Assembly: GCF_042408815.1 (NCBI RefSeq)
Contig: NZ_JBHOQR010000016.1
Span: 1-64,000 of the forward strand
Direction of reading: 5' to 3'
DNA length: 64,000 nucleotides
Source of the DNA: Thermoflexus sp042408815
Lineage (GTDB): Bacteria; Chloroflexota; Anaerolineae; Thermoflexales; Thermoflexaceae
Below the pieces are notes generated by a model. It saw only the letters and a program-made list of their open reading frames with translations, was not told the origin of the DNA and did no database searches. Of the stretch, positions 42,204-50,735 are shown one piece after another. Numbering within the stretch: the stretch's first letter is position 1; every line of letters begins with the position of its first letter. The translations under genes and the position numbers were made by a program.

Positions 42204-44831
42204 TCACGCGCGCTCCGAAGGTTGGGTGATCGGCCACCGCTCCGCCGGGAACACGCCCGCCATCAGCAGCCCCACCTGCTGCAGCGTGGCCTCCGCTTGA
42301 TCCAGGATGGCGACGATACGGCCCCGATACATCACCGCGATCCGATCCGCCAGGGAGAAGATCTCATCCAGCTCGGTGGAGACCAGGAGGACCGCCGCTC
42401 CCTGATCGCGCATCTCCACGATCTGGCGATGGATATACTCGGTCGCCCCCACATCCAGACCCCGGGTCGGCTGGTTGGCCACCAGCAGGCGGATGGGGCG
42501 GGAAAGCTCCCGGGCGGCGATCACCTTCTGCTGGTTCCCCCCAGAAAGGCTCCGCACTGGAGTATCGGGGCTGGGCGTTCGAATGTCGTAGAGGGCGATC
42601 AAACGCCGCGCGTGCTCCCAAACCGCCTGAGGTTGCCGCTGGATCCCCCGGGCGAAGGGGGGCTGATAGTAGGTGTTGAGGACCAGGTTGTCCGCCACAG
42701 AATACGACAACACCAGGCCGTGCTTCTGGCGGTCTTCCGGGATGTGGGCCATCCCTCGTTCGGTCCGATAACGGGGCGGCTGCAGGGTGATCTCCTCGCC
42801 CAGCAGGAGCACCCGGCCGCCGGCGGATGGCCGCAGTCCGACCAGGGCCTCGATCAACTCCGTCTGGCCGTTGCCTTGCACCCCGGCGATCCCCAGGATC
42901 TCGCCCGCATGCACGGAGAAGCTGACCCCATTGACCACCATCGCGCCCCGATCGTCGCAGACCCGGAGATCCTCCACCCGCAAGACCTCCGGACCGGGCC
43001 GGGCGGGGGTCTTCTCCACCGTCAGCATCACCTCACGCCCGACCATCATCGCCGCCAGATGCGCCTCATCCGCCTCCCCAGGGGTCAGGGTGCCCACCAC
43101 GCGGCCATTTCGAAGCACCGTAATGCGATCGGCGATCGCCATGACCTCCTTTAGCTTGTGGGTGATGAAGATGATCGAGACCCCCTGCCGCTGCAGGTTG
43201 CGCATCACCCGAAACAGCTCTTCGGTCTCCTGAGGCGTCAGCACCGCCGTGGGCTCGTCCAGGATCAGGATATCCGCCTTCCGGTAAAGGGCTTTCAGGA
43301 TCTCCACCCGCTGCTGAACCCCAACCGGCAGATCCTTCACCAGCGCTTCCGGGTCCACCTCCAACCCGTAGCGCTGGGAAAGGGCGCGGACTTCCTCCAC
43401 CGCCCGCCGGAGATCCAAAAAGAGCCCGCGCCGGACTTCCTGGCCCAGGATGATGTTCTCGGCCACCGTGAACACGGGCACCAGCATGAAGTGCTGGTGG
43501 ACCATCCCGATGCCCATGCGGATGGCATCGCTGGGGCTGCGGATCTCCACCGGCTGACCCCGGATGTAGATTTCCCCCTCATCCGGATGATAGAGGCCAT
43601 ACAGGATGTTCATCAGCGTGGTCTTCCCCGCTCCATTCTCCCCCAGGACGGCATGGATCTCCCCCCGACGCAAGGAGAAATTCACATGATCGTTGGCCAC
43701 CACCCCGGGGAAGCGCTTGCTGATCCCCACCGCCCGCAGGATCTCCCCATCCCCGGAGAGCTCCAGCGGAGAGGGATGAGCGGCCCGACGACGGGGAGGC
43801 AGGGTCTCCCGCTCATAGGGCTGCCCGTCCGCCGCAGGCGGGATCGTCCGCCCGACGATGCCGGTCAGCACCAGCATGGTCATCCCATAGGGCACCATGC
43901 CCACGAACTGGGAAGGGGCAGGAAACTCGAATTGCTGGGCATTGGCCTGAAGGGCCTGGGCGGCCCCGAACAGCAGCGTGGCCGCCCAGGCCCCGAACGG
44001 CGTCCAGTTCCCAAAGATCATCGCGGCCAGGGAGATGAAGCCCCGGCCATTGGTCATCAGGGGCTCAAAGGCCGGCACTGACTCGAGGGTGAAATACGCA
44101 CCAGCCAGGCCGGCAATCGCCCCTCCCAGGACCACATTGATATAACGAAGCCGGATCACATCGATCCCCAGGGTGTCCGCGCTGCGTGGGTGTTCCCCCA
44201 CGGCCCGCGTCCGCAGACCCCATACGGTCCGGAACAACAGAATATGCACCAGGATCACCAGAATCGGCGCCAGCCAGGTGATCGGCTGCTGGCTGAAGAT
44301 GCTGCCCACCAGAGGAAGCTTGGAAAGCCCAGGGAGGGCGATGCGGGGGAGCACGCCGGGGGAATGGGGCATCTGGCCCCCGAAGAAAAGCTGGCGGTTC
44401 AAATAACCCGTGATCCCTACCGCTAGGATGTTGATCACGGTCCCGCTGATGATCTGATCGGTCTTGTAAGTGACGGAAAGGACGGCGTGGAGCAGACCCA
44501 GGAGGGCCCCGGTGAGGATGGCGATGAGCACGCCCAGGAGAAGAGCCAGGAGGCCCGGAACGCCGGCGTCGTAGATATAGAGGGAGGCCGTGAACCCGGT
44601 GAACGCCGCCGTTAGCATCATGCCCTCAATGGCGATGTTCACCACCCCGCTCCGCTCGCAGAAGATGCCGGAGAGGGCCCCCAGCACCAGCGGGGTGGAA
44701 ACCCGAATGGTGGTGGCCAGCATGCTGACGAGGATCACCACCGCCGGATAGCGCCCATAGCCCAGCACCACCGCCGTTCCAAAAATCAGGGCGATCACGC
44801 CGATGATAAAGCCGAATCGCCGCGCATCCAT
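42204..44831 (-). CDS. nucleoside-type ABC importer: permease (YufQ-like) fused to tandem ATPase (YufO-like)
   Basis: 875 residues joining two proteins that are normally separate. Residues 1-335 form a membrane permease (about 8-9 segments; GIFCERSGVVNIAIEGMM and NILAVGITGYLN are family marks). After a charged linker (about 336-362) come two ABC ATPase domains: the first with GENGAGKTT, the signature replaced by LPVGVQQRVEIL, and ILDEPTAV; the second with GVQGNGQTE in place of a good Walker A and LSGGNQQKV. This is the layout of RbsA/YufO-type ATPases. The upstream gene is the partner permease. Substrate-binding lipoprotein (BMP family) is not encoded here. Substrate (purine nucleosides) is inferred from family. 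Confidence 0.9.
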   Translation of the reverse strand: MDARRFGFIIGVIALIFGTAVVLGYGRYPAVVILVSMLATTIRVSTPLVLGALSGIFCERSGVVNIAIEGMMLTAAFTGFTASLYIYDAGVPGLLALLLGVLIAILTGALLGLLHAVLSVTYKTDQIISGTVINILAVGITGYLNRQLFFGGQMPHSPGVLPRIALPGLSKLPLVGSIFSQQPITWLAPILVILVHILLFRTVWGLRTRAVGEHPRSADTLGIDVIRLRYINVVLGGAIAGLAGAYFTLESVPAFEPLMTNGRGFISLAAMIFGNWTPFGAWAATLLFGAAQALQANAQQFEFPAPSQFVGMVPYGMTMLVLTGIVGRTIPPAADGQPYERETLPPRRRAAHPSPLELSGDGEILRAVGISKRFPGVVANDHVNFSLRRGEIHAVLGENGAGKTTLMNILYGLYHPDEGEIYIRGQPVEIRSPSDAIRMGIGMVHQHFMLVPVFTVAENIILGQEVRRGLFLDLRRAVEEVRALSQRYGLEVDPEALVKDLPVGVQQRVEILKALYRKADILILDEPTAVLTPQETEELFRVMRNLQRQGVSIIFITHKLKEVMAIADRITVLRNGRVVGTLTPGEADEAHLAAMMVGREVMLTVEKTPARPGPEVLRVEDLRVCDDRGAMVVNGVSFSVHAGEILGIAGVQGNGQTELIEALVGLRPSAGGRVLLLGEEITLQPPRYRTERGMAHIPEDRQKHGLVLSYSVADNLVLNTYYQPPFARGIQRQPQAVWEHARRLIALYDIRTPSPDTPVRSLSGGNQQKVIAARELSRPIRLLVANQPTRGLDVGATEYIHRQIVEMRDQGAAVLLVSTELDEIFSLADRIAVMYRGRIVAILDQAEATLQQVGLLMAGVFPAERWPITQPSERA

Positions 44832-45010
44832 CCCGCATCCTCTCCGAGCAGGTCTGGAAACAGGCCGCCTACCCTGCCTCCATGAACAGAGGTCGCGCCA
44901 CCGATCCCCTCATGGGGCTTTCGGGGCCCCCTCTTCCAGCAATGCCGGACGGCGTTCCGACACACGGAAAGAAAAAGGGGTTAGGATAACGCATCGCCGT
45001 CTTTTCATCC

Positions 45011-46198
45011 TCACAGCTCTCCCCACCCGCGGGTCAGCACCATCTGTTCCGCCTCGACGGCCCCGCGGAAGAGCGGCCGGTAGAGGGCGCGGATGATCGC
45101 TTCCGCCGCCACAAACATCAAAATCAGCGCCTGGATCACCGAGATCAGATCCACTGGAACCTGGGTGAGAAACTGCATGCGGCTGGCCCCGTTGCGCAGT
45201 GCGCCGAAGAGGAAAGCCGCCAGCACCACCCCGAGGGGGTGAACCTTGCCCAGCAGCGCGACAGCGATGGCATCGAAGCCGTACCCCAGATTGAAACTCA
45301 GCTCGTGACGGTAATTGAGCCCGGTCACCTGCACCGCGCCAGCCATCCCGGCCAGAAAGCCGCTCATGGCCATTGTGAGCACCGTGATCCGGACGATCGG
45401 GATGCCGGCATAGCGGGCAGCGTGGGGATTCAACCCCACCGTCCGGATCTCAAATCCCAGCGTGGTCCGCCAGAGGAGCCAGGCCACCAGCAGGGCCATC
45501 CCGAGAGCGATCAGGAAACCGGCATGGAGGCGGAGATCCGGGTCCGCAAACAGCCGGGGGAGCCGAGCGGTCTCGGCGATCCGGGGCGTCCGCGCCACCA
45601 CGTTGGTCGGGCTGGGATCCCGCATGGGCCCGTTCAGAAGGTAGCTGGCAGTGAGAAGCGCAATGTAGTTCATCATAATCGTGTTGATCACCTCGTGCCC
45701 GCCGGTGCGCGCCTTCAGCCAGCCCGGGATCGCTGCCCACAGGGCGCCAGCCAGCGCCCCGCCTAAGATGGCCAGAGGCATATGCAGGAAGAGTGGGATG
45801 GTCCCACCCACCAGAGGTGGCAGGGCATAACCGATCCATGCGGCCGCGATCGCGCCCAGGGCCAGCTGCCCTTCCGCGCCAATGTTGAAAAGGCCCCCAT
45901 GGAACGCCAGGGCGATGCCTAGACCAGCGAAGACATAAGGTGTCATCTGGACGAGGGTCTCGCTGAGAGCTTTCGGAGATCCGAAGGCGCCTTCCCAGAG
46001 CCCCTGGTAGGCCAAGAGGGCCAGGCGCGGCTGACCGGTGGCCAGAGCGACCACGATGCCCCCGATCCCCAGCGCCGTGAAGACGGCCAGGACCGGAACC
46101 CACAGCGCGCCCCCCTGGACGGACTGGCGCAGGAAAAGAGTCATCCTGTCCAGTCGCCCTCCCCAAACCTGTAGAATCCCCCGGGCATTCCGTTCCAC
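45011..46198 (-). CDS. nucleoside-type ABC transporter permease (YufP-like)
   Basis: 395 residues with about 9-10 membrane segments. ALAFHGGLFNIGAEGQLALG and GHEVINTIMMNYIALL identify the BmpC/YufP branch of the RbsC-type permeases. GTG at 46198 has GGAGG at the right distance and no ATG competes. It is followed by a 179-base spacer and the fused permease-ATPase. A promoter (TTGTCG-18-TAAAAT) and a structured leader of about 129 bases lie upstream. Confidence 0.9.
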   Translation of the reverse strand: MERNARGILQVWGGRLDRMTLFLRQSVQGGALWVPVLAVFTALGIGGIVVALATGQPRLALLAYQGLWEGAFGSPKALSETLVQMTPYVFAGLGIALAFHGGLFNIGAEGQLALGAIAAAWIGYALPPLVGGTIPLFLHMPLAILGGALAGALWAAIPGWLKARTGGHEVINTIMMNYIALLTASYLLNGPMRDPSPTNVVARTPRIAETARLPRLFADPDLRLHAGFLIALGMALLVAWLLWRTTLGFEIRTVGLNPHAARYAGIPIVRITVLTMAMSGFLAGMAGAVQVTGLNYRHELSFNLGYGFDAIAVALLGKVHPLGVVLAAFLFGALRNGASRMQFLTQVPVDLISVIQALILMFVAAEAIIRALYRPLFRGAVEAEQMVLTRGWGEL

Positions 46199-46327
46199 CT
46201 TTCGGCCTCCTTACTAAATCCAACGGATCTTGGTCCCCAGGGAGAGACACGCGGTATGAAGCCCTTGCCCCTCCTCTCGTTCCTCGCACTTCCTCCCGCA
46301 ACACGGCGATGCAGGAAGGAGGGGCAC
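46199..46327 (-). promoter_or_regulatory. structured leader of the nucleoside ABC operon
   Basis: From the predicted start near 46327, a 10-bp perfect stem (46317-46326 with 46266-46275) encloses a second helix (a near-complementary CTTCCTGC/GCGGGAGG pair), with the ribosome site 60 bases further on. It does not match the purine riboswitch pattern I know. Could be a regulatory RNA or simply an RNA stabiliser. Confidence 0.4.
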
Positions 46328-46333
46328 GATTCG

Positions 46334-46363
46334 ATTTTATGTGCTATAGAAGCCATCCGACAA
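46334..46363 (-). promoter_or_regulatory. probable promoter of the nucleoside ABC operon
   Basis: TTGTCG (46358-46363), an 18-base spacer, and TAAAAT (46334-46339) on the minus strand. It lies between the cold-shock gene's terminator and the permease gene. Confidence 0.5.
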
Positions 46364-46406
46364 GCGAAGCGAAGGCGTCCCTTCGGCCCCCGACCCCGCT
46401 TCAAAC

Positions 46407-46440
46407 AACAAAGGCCCTGCCTTTGGGCAGGGCCTTTGTT
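46407..46440 (-). terminator. intrinsic terminator of the cold-shock gene
   Basis: A 15-bp perfect stem (46407-46421 with 46426-46440), TTTG loop, 20 bases after the stop of the cold-shock gene. The arm ends in TTTGTTTG on the minus strand. Confidence 0.8.
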
Positions 46441-46459
46441 CGGATGAACGAAGGATCCG

Positions 46460-46681
46460 TTAGGCGGATGTGCGGATCACATCGTAAGCCTGTGGCCCCT
46501 TCGCGGTCTGCCGGACGCTGAATTCCACCCGGTCCCCTTCCTCCAGGTTCCGGAAACCATCCCCTGCGATCCCGGAGTAGTGGACGAAGATGTCCTTCTC
46601 CCCGTGATCAGGCCGGATGAACCCGTAACCCTTGGTGCGGTTGAACCAGCGAACGGTCCCTTTCATGCGCGCTTCAGACAT
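46460..46681 (-). CDS. cspA: cold-shock domain RNA-binding protein (CspA family)
   Basis: 73 residues, the standard CSD length. RNP1 is KGYGFIRP and RNP2 is DIFVHYSGI; GTVRWFNRTKGYGF is the classic opening. Binds single-stranded RNA/DNA and acts as an RNA chaperone. AAGGAG lies nine bases before the ATG. The transcript has a leader of about 185 bases with a GC hairpin and a perfect terminator downstream, so it is a monocistronic, probably post-transcriptionally controlled unit. Confidence 0.95.
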   Translation of the reverse strand: MSEARMKGTVRWFNRTKGYGFIRPDHGEKDIFVHYSGIAGDGFRNLEEGDRVEFSVRQTAKGPQAYDVIRTSA

Positions 46682-46867
46682 CGGACGAACTCCTTGAAAA
46701 AATTTTGAGGGTGAAGCTTGAGCAGGGCTTCTGTTGAGAGAGAAGGGGTCTGGCGATCGCCTGGAGGACGGCGTGGGGCCGATTCCAGAGCAACAAAGAA
46801 CCGCCGGGGCGTCTCAGCCGACCGGCGGTCCAGCCTTCGACTTCCCTTCACGCGTGCGCTCACCACA
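46682..46867 (-). promoter_or_regulatory. long 5' leader of cspA with a terminator-like hairpin
   Basis: About 185 bases from the predicted start to the ATG. An 8-bp stem (46822-46829 with 46800-46807), 14-base loop, is followed by TTCTTTGTT, like a weak attenuator. Long structured leaders regulate cspA mRNA by temperature in E. coli; whether this one does is inference. No open frame of note lies in it. The stretch 46903-47005 shows nothing. Confidence 0.5.
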
Positions 46868-46873
46868 CTTTTT

Positions 46874-46902
46874 AATTTAGCAGAGAAATGCGGATCTGTC
46901 AA
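46874..46902 (-). promoter_or_regulatory. consensus promoter of cspA
   Basis: TTGACA (46897-46902), 17-base spacer, TAAATT (46874-46879) on the minus strand: the best -35/-10 pair in the window after the tRNA promoter. Confidence 0.8.
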
Positions 46903-47005
46903 ATCCCTGGGCTCCTGTCTCCCAAATAGAAGCTCGACGGTGCCGGCCACACCCCGGGAACATCCGACCCCCCTCCGGTCTTCGCTCCCGTGCTGAAACC
47001 CCGCT

Positions 47006-47818
47006 TTACATCCCCAGCGCAGCCCAGACCGCGCGCTCCAGCCGCCCATTGCTCACCACGGCAGCGGAGCTTCGGAAGGACCACGGCGCGCCATCCGGTT
47101 GATAAATGGTCCCCCCTGCCTCGCGAATGATCACTGCAGCGGCGGCCACATCCCATGGTTGCAGCGCAAAGTGAAAATAGAAATCGAGCCATCCGGCCGC
47201 CACATAGGCCATCCCCAGGGCTGCGGATCCGATGGCGCGAACGGTTTGGCAGCGCATCGCCAGCCGGCCGAGCCATCCCAAGATTCGCTCTCGAGTCTCA
47301 TTCTGGTGTCCCCAATCCAGCCCGATCAGCGCCTGCTCTAACCGCTCCGTCTCGCTCACTCGAATCGGCTTTCCATTCAGGAAAGCGCCGCGTCCTCGCG
47401 CCCCCGTGAACAACATATCCTTCAGCGGATCGTAGATGGCCCCGACCACGGGCTCGCCATCCACCAGCAGCCCGACCGATACCGAAAAGCATGGAAACCG
47501 TCGGGCAAAGTTAGTGGTCCCATCTAAGGGGTCAACAACCCAGACAGGCCCTTCCCCCATGAGATCTGCGATATCCACGCCCGCTGGCCCGTGATCTCCC
47601 TCCTCCGCCAGGATCCGATGTTCCGGACCATGGCGTCGGATGACCGCCAAGATCGCCTCCTGGGCCGCCAGATCCGCGGAGGTCACCCAATCCCGAAACC
47701 CTTTCTCGTGCACCTGGCGGGACATCGGCCAGCAGGCGCGAAGGACCGCTCCGCCAGCCAGCACGGCCTCAATGGCCGCGAGCAGCCAGACTTCGAGATG
47801 AGCGCCAGAGGAACCCAC
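47006..47818 (-). CDS. suhB: inositol monophosphatase family phosphatase
   Basis: 270 residues. The Mg2+-binding Li+-sensitive phosphatase motifs are DPLDGTTNFARRFP (motif A) and WDVAAAAVIIREAGG (motif B), with an upstream ILAEEGD glutamate pair. Members dephosphorylate inositol-1-phosphate, NADP or fructose-1,6-bisphosphate, so the substrate is open; di-myo-inositol phosphate synthesis in thermophiles is one possibility. ATG at 47818 begins the conserved region shortly after. It precedes the cold-shock gene on the same strand but is separated from it by the csp promoter. Confidence 0.88.
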   Translation of the reverse strand: MGSSGAHLEVWLLAAIEAVLAGGAVLRACWPMSRQVHEKGFRDWVTSADLAAQEAILAVIRRHGPEHRILAEEGDHGPAGVDIADLMGEGPVWVVDPLDGTTNFARRFPCFSVSVGLLVDGEPVVGAIYDPLKDMLFTGARGRGAFLNGKPIRVSETERLEQALIGLDWGHQNETRERILGWLGRLAMRCQTVRAIGSAALGMAYVAAGWLDFYFHFALQPWDVAAAAVIIREAGGTIYQPDGAPWSFRSSAAVVSNGRLERAVWAALGM

Positions 47819-47876
47819 CGTTTCCCTCCTTTAAAGAGAGATCGGGTGGCCGTAGAGATGTCCGAGCGTTCCCCCC

Positions 47877-49052
47877 TTATGGACGCAGCAATCGGTCCAG
47901 GATGACCGAAACATCGGCTCCGCCTTCCAGTAGATTGATCGCCTCATCGAAGCGATTCAAAGCGCTTTGCCCCGCTGCCGGTTCCTCCCAGTATCCCTGG
48001 AGCACCCAGCTGAGCAGCATACGCCGCTGGACCTCCGCGCCCGTTAGCTGGCGCAATCGCATGGCAGCTGCGCGGCGAATGGGGATCGATTGTGCATCCT
48101 GGGCCCAACGGGTCTGCGCCTCTACCCCCACAGCCCAGCGCAGGAACCACCACGCCGCCGTTTGCTGCTCCGGATCCCGAGCGGTGATCGCCAGATCCCA
48201 TCCCCATCCAGGTAGGATCCCCCTCCCCTGCCCGGATGGGCCAGGCAGGGGAGCCAGTGCCAGCCGGAACCTTAACCGCCCGGCTTCGGCCTCCCGTTCC
48301 AGGATAGGAAGCCAGCGCGTAGGGCCGAACAGGATCACGGTCTCGCCTTCCCGAAAAGCCTGTAACGCGGATGGGGGATCCATTATGCGGCCGCACCCCG
48401 CCCTCAGCATGAAGGCCACATCCTCCACCCATCCCTTCAGGTCCGCTACAGACCGCTGGGCCAGCCATCCCTGGAGCACATGCGCATCCCGCGGGGCGAT
48501 CCAGCCCGCAGTATCCGGACGCCCATCCCCATCCAGATCCAGCGCTCCCCGCATGCACACCTGACGAATGCCTTCCCAATCCGTCGGAAGTTGCTCAAAA
48601 CCAGATTCCAGCAATCGATCCTCATCCGCATACATGATGAGCCCATCCCGCAGGAATGGCATGGAGCCGGGGGTCACCGGAGCCAGCAGATCCTCCCGCT
48701 CCTCCGCCGATAGCCCATGCAGCGGATCCTCCAGCCAGCGGCGAAGAGGAACCAACCGCCCGGCCTCCCACAGCTCCGGCACTCCCTCCGCCGGGATCAG
48801 AACCAGGTCCGGCCCTCGCTCCGATGGCCGCTGCAGCCGGTTGAGCAGCTCTCGGATCGTGGGGAATGCCTCGATATAAATTGCGATGTTAGGATGCTCC
48901 GCCATATAGGCCTCTGTGAGCCGGGCCAGGGCAACACCCCGCTCCGGGTCCAGGGCATGCCACAGGACAAGCAACCTCGGAGGCCTCGTCAGCGCTGTGC
49001 AGGCCGCCACTCCCAGAACCAGAACCCAAGCCCATCGCCCGGAAGATTGCAT
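47877..49052 (-). CDS. extracellular solute-binding lipoprotein (family 1), orphan
   Basis: 391 residues. Lipoprotein signal VLVLGVAAC (C18). The body has the type 1 ABC substrate-binding fold (LLVLWHALDPERG, EHPNIAIYIEAF, PSERGPDLVLIPAEG) of sugar/oligosaccharide importers. A DLDGDGRPD segment resembles a Ca2+-binding or dockerin-type loop inserted in the domain. No permease or ATPase gene is adjacent, so its transporter is elsewhere or it has another role. It lies 58 bases upstream of the phosphatase gene, same strand. Confidence 0.8.
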   Translation of the reverse strand: MQSSGRWAWVLVLGVAACTALTRPPRLLVLWHALDPERGVALARLTEAYMAEHPNIAIYIEAFPTIRELLNRLQRPSERGPDLVLIPAEGVPELWEAGRLVPLRRWLEDPLHGLSAEEREDLLAPVTPGSMPFLRDGLIMYADEDRLLESGFEQLPTDWEGIRQVCMRGALDLDGDGRPDTAGWIAPRDAHVLQGWLAQRSVADLKGWVEDVAFMLRAGCGRIMDPPSALQAFREGETVILFGPTRWLPILEREAEAGRLRFRLALAPLPGPSGQGRGILPGWGWDLAITARDPEQQTAAWWFLRWAVGVEAQTRWAQDAQSIPIRRAAAMRLRQLTGAEVQRRMLLSWVLQGYWEEPAAGQSALNRFDEAINLLEGGADVSVILDRLLRP

Positions 49053-49166
49053 GGCCGGGACCTCTCCCCATCCAGGGTTTCGTTCATTGGGCTGGCAAAG
49101 AGGGTCGCATGCTTCTCCCCGACCCTTGAGCCGGTAGATGCCTGCGCTAAGACCACCTCTGGCGGT

Positions 49167-49216
49167 AGACCTCCACCCCAGGTTATTATTTCACAAAACG
49201 GCCGGGGTGGAGGTCT
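49167..49216 (+). promoter_or_regulatory. 13-bp perfect inverted repeat covering the amidase ribosome site
   Basis: Left arm AGACCTCCACCCC (49167-49179), 24-base loop, right arm GGGGTGGAGGTCT (49204-49216). The right arm contains the GGAGG that precedes the ATG at 49221. In RNA the stem would bury the ribosome site. The loop holds TATTAT (49184-49189), a candidate -10; a start there would give an unhindered message. Confidence 0.6.
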
Positions 49217-49220
49217 CCAA

Positions 49221-50072
49221 ATGAAGGCCATGAAAATCGGTCTGGCTCAGATCTATCCACGGCTGGGTGATCTGCAGACCAACCTCCACAAACATCTGGA
49301 GGTCATTGAGGACGCCGTAACGCGAGGCGCCGAGCTGATTGTGTTCCCTGAGCTTTCCCTCACCGGATATGTACTCCAGGATCTCACATATGAAGTGGCC
49401 ATACGTCCTGAACCGAACCATCCTATTCTCCAGCCCCTGCTGGAAGCGAGCCGGTGGGCCGACCTGGTCGTCGGGTTCGTGGAGATGGATGAGCGGGGAC
49501 GCTACTATACGACGGGCGCTTATCTGGCCGGGGGACAGATAATCCATCGCCATCGCAAAATTTATCTTCCAACTTATGGAATGTTCGATGAGGGCCGGGA
49601 TATGGCCCCTGGGGATCAGGTTCGAGCTTTCGATACCCGCTTCGGACGCTTCGGCTTGTTGATCTGCGAGGATTTCTGGCATATCAGCCCGCCTTACCTT
49701 CTCTGGCTGGATGGGGCGGAGGTGTTGATATTCACCTCAGCGAGCCCAGGACGCGGGTTGGGAATTCCGGGGAAGTTCGGAAGCACAAAGTGGGTCGAAC
49801 TGGTCAATCAGGCCTATGCAAGCCTTTTCACCGTTTTCGTCATCCATGTGAACCGCGCCGGATTTGAGGATGGACAGAACTTCTGGGGGGGATCGACCAT
49901 TTTCGATCCGAGCGGGGATCTGGTGGTGCAAGGCCCTTATTTCGACGAAGCCCTGATCCTAGCCTCCATCGACCTCGATCAAATCCGCCGGACCCGTATT
50001 CGATTGCCCCTTTTGCGAGACGAACGACCCACCCTGGTCCTTCGGGAGCTCCAGCGGATTCTGAGCCTTTAG
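49221..50072 (+). CDS. nitrilase-superfamily amidohydrolase (NAD-synthetase glutaminase-like)
   Basis: 283 residues. Catalytic triad E44 (VFPELSLTGY), K113 (HRKIYLPTYG) and C149 (LLICEDFWH). KIGLAQIYPRLGDLQTN and the ICEDFW motif are closest to the glutaminase-type domain of glutamine-dependent NAD synthetase, standing here without the synthetase half. Likely hydrolyses an amide; substrate unknown. ATG at 49221 follows GGAGG by seven bases; long upstream in-frame extensions run antisense to the lipoprotein gene and are not credible. Confidence 0.85.
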   Translation: MKAMKIGLAQIYPRLGDLQTNLHKHLEVIEDAVTRGAELIVFPELSLTGYVLQDLTYEVAIRPEPNHPILQPLLEASRWADLVVGFVEMDERGRYYTTGAYLAGGQIIHRHRKIYLPTYGMFDEGRDMAPGDQVRAFDTRFGRFGLLICEDFWHISPPYLLWLDGAEVLIFTSASPGRGLGIPGKFGSTKWVELVNQAYASLFTVFVIHVNRAGFEDGQNFWGGSTIFDPSGDLVVQGPYFDEALILASIDLDQIRRTRIRLPLLRDERPTLVLRELQRILSL

Positions 50073-50105
50073 AGCCGGATAGTCCTCAGGTGGAGAAACA
50101 CCGTC

Positions 50106-50145
50106 GGGGCCAGATGGGCCGTCTCGGGTAGGCCCATCTGGCCCC
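50106..50145. terminator. hairpin between convergent amidase and rpsI genes
   Basis: A 15-bp perfect G+C-rich stem (50106-50120 with 50131-50145), 10-base loop, centred between the two stops. No T tract on either strand, so it may be a Rho-aided or partial terminator. Confidence 0.6.
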
Positions 50146-50162
50146 TAAGGAAAGCGGGGTGT

Positions 50163-50597
50163 TCAACGCTTGGGCGACTGAGGCGCCTTGCGCGCGCGCC
50201 GGAGCCCGGGCTTCTTGCGCTCTTTCTCCCGCGGGTCACGAGTTAGCATGCCATGCTGTTTGAACAGGGGGCGCAAACCCGGATCCACCAGAAGCAGCGC
50301 ACGGGCCAGCCCCAGGCGAATCGCGCCGGCCTGGCCCGTAAGGCCGCCCCCTTCCACTTTCACAGTGACATCCAGCTTCCCTTCCAGACCGGCCAGACGG
50401 AGCGGCTGGAGCAGGTGATGAAGATCCTGCTCGCGGACAAAGTAGTCCTGCACTGGCTTGTTATTCACAATAAAAACTCCCCTTCCACCCGTATATAGGC
50501 GAACCCGGGCGACGGCCCGCTTGCGTCGACCCACGCCCTCGACATAAGGACGGCCTTTGAAAACCTCAAAAGTGAGCCCTTCCACAACAGCGGCCAT
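50163..50597 (-). CDS. rpsI: 30S ribosomal protein S9
   Basis: 144 residues. EGVGRRKRAVARVRLY, the FIVNNKPVQDYF core, GLTGQAGAIRLGLARAL and the tail KKPGLRRARKAPQSPKR are S9; the C-terminal Lys-Arg would reach the decoding centre. Last gene of the ribosomal block. It follows rplM by 138 bases; that spacer can form an 8-bp helix (50639-50646 with 50705-50712). Confidence 0.97.
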   Translation of the reverse strand: MAAVVEGLTFEVFKGRPYVEGVGRRKRAVARVRLYTGGRGVFIVNNKPVQDYFVREQDLHHLLQPLRLAGLEGKLDVTVKVEGGGLTGQAGAIRLGLARALLLVDPGLRPLFKQHGMLTRDPREKERKKPGLRRARKAPQSPKR

Positions 50598-50735
50598 AGG
50601 CGCTCCTCTCCCTCTTGATCAAGTGAACAAGGGAAGCAGGCTTACGTTGCGGAGCTCCGAGAAGAGAGAAGGGCTGTTCCCCCTCACCGATCGAAGCGAA
50701 ACGGCGTAAGCCCGGCTTGAGCGAACGGAACACAT

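Noticed and set aside
46199..46327. Classical purine riboswitch before the nucleoside importer
   Set aside because: The conserved junction bases and paired loops of that class are not visible; only generic stems are.
48717..49220. N-terminal extension of the amidase by 168 codons
   Set aside because: It is antisense to the solute-binding lipoprotein and the conserved amidase fold starts at 49221 after a clear ribosome site.
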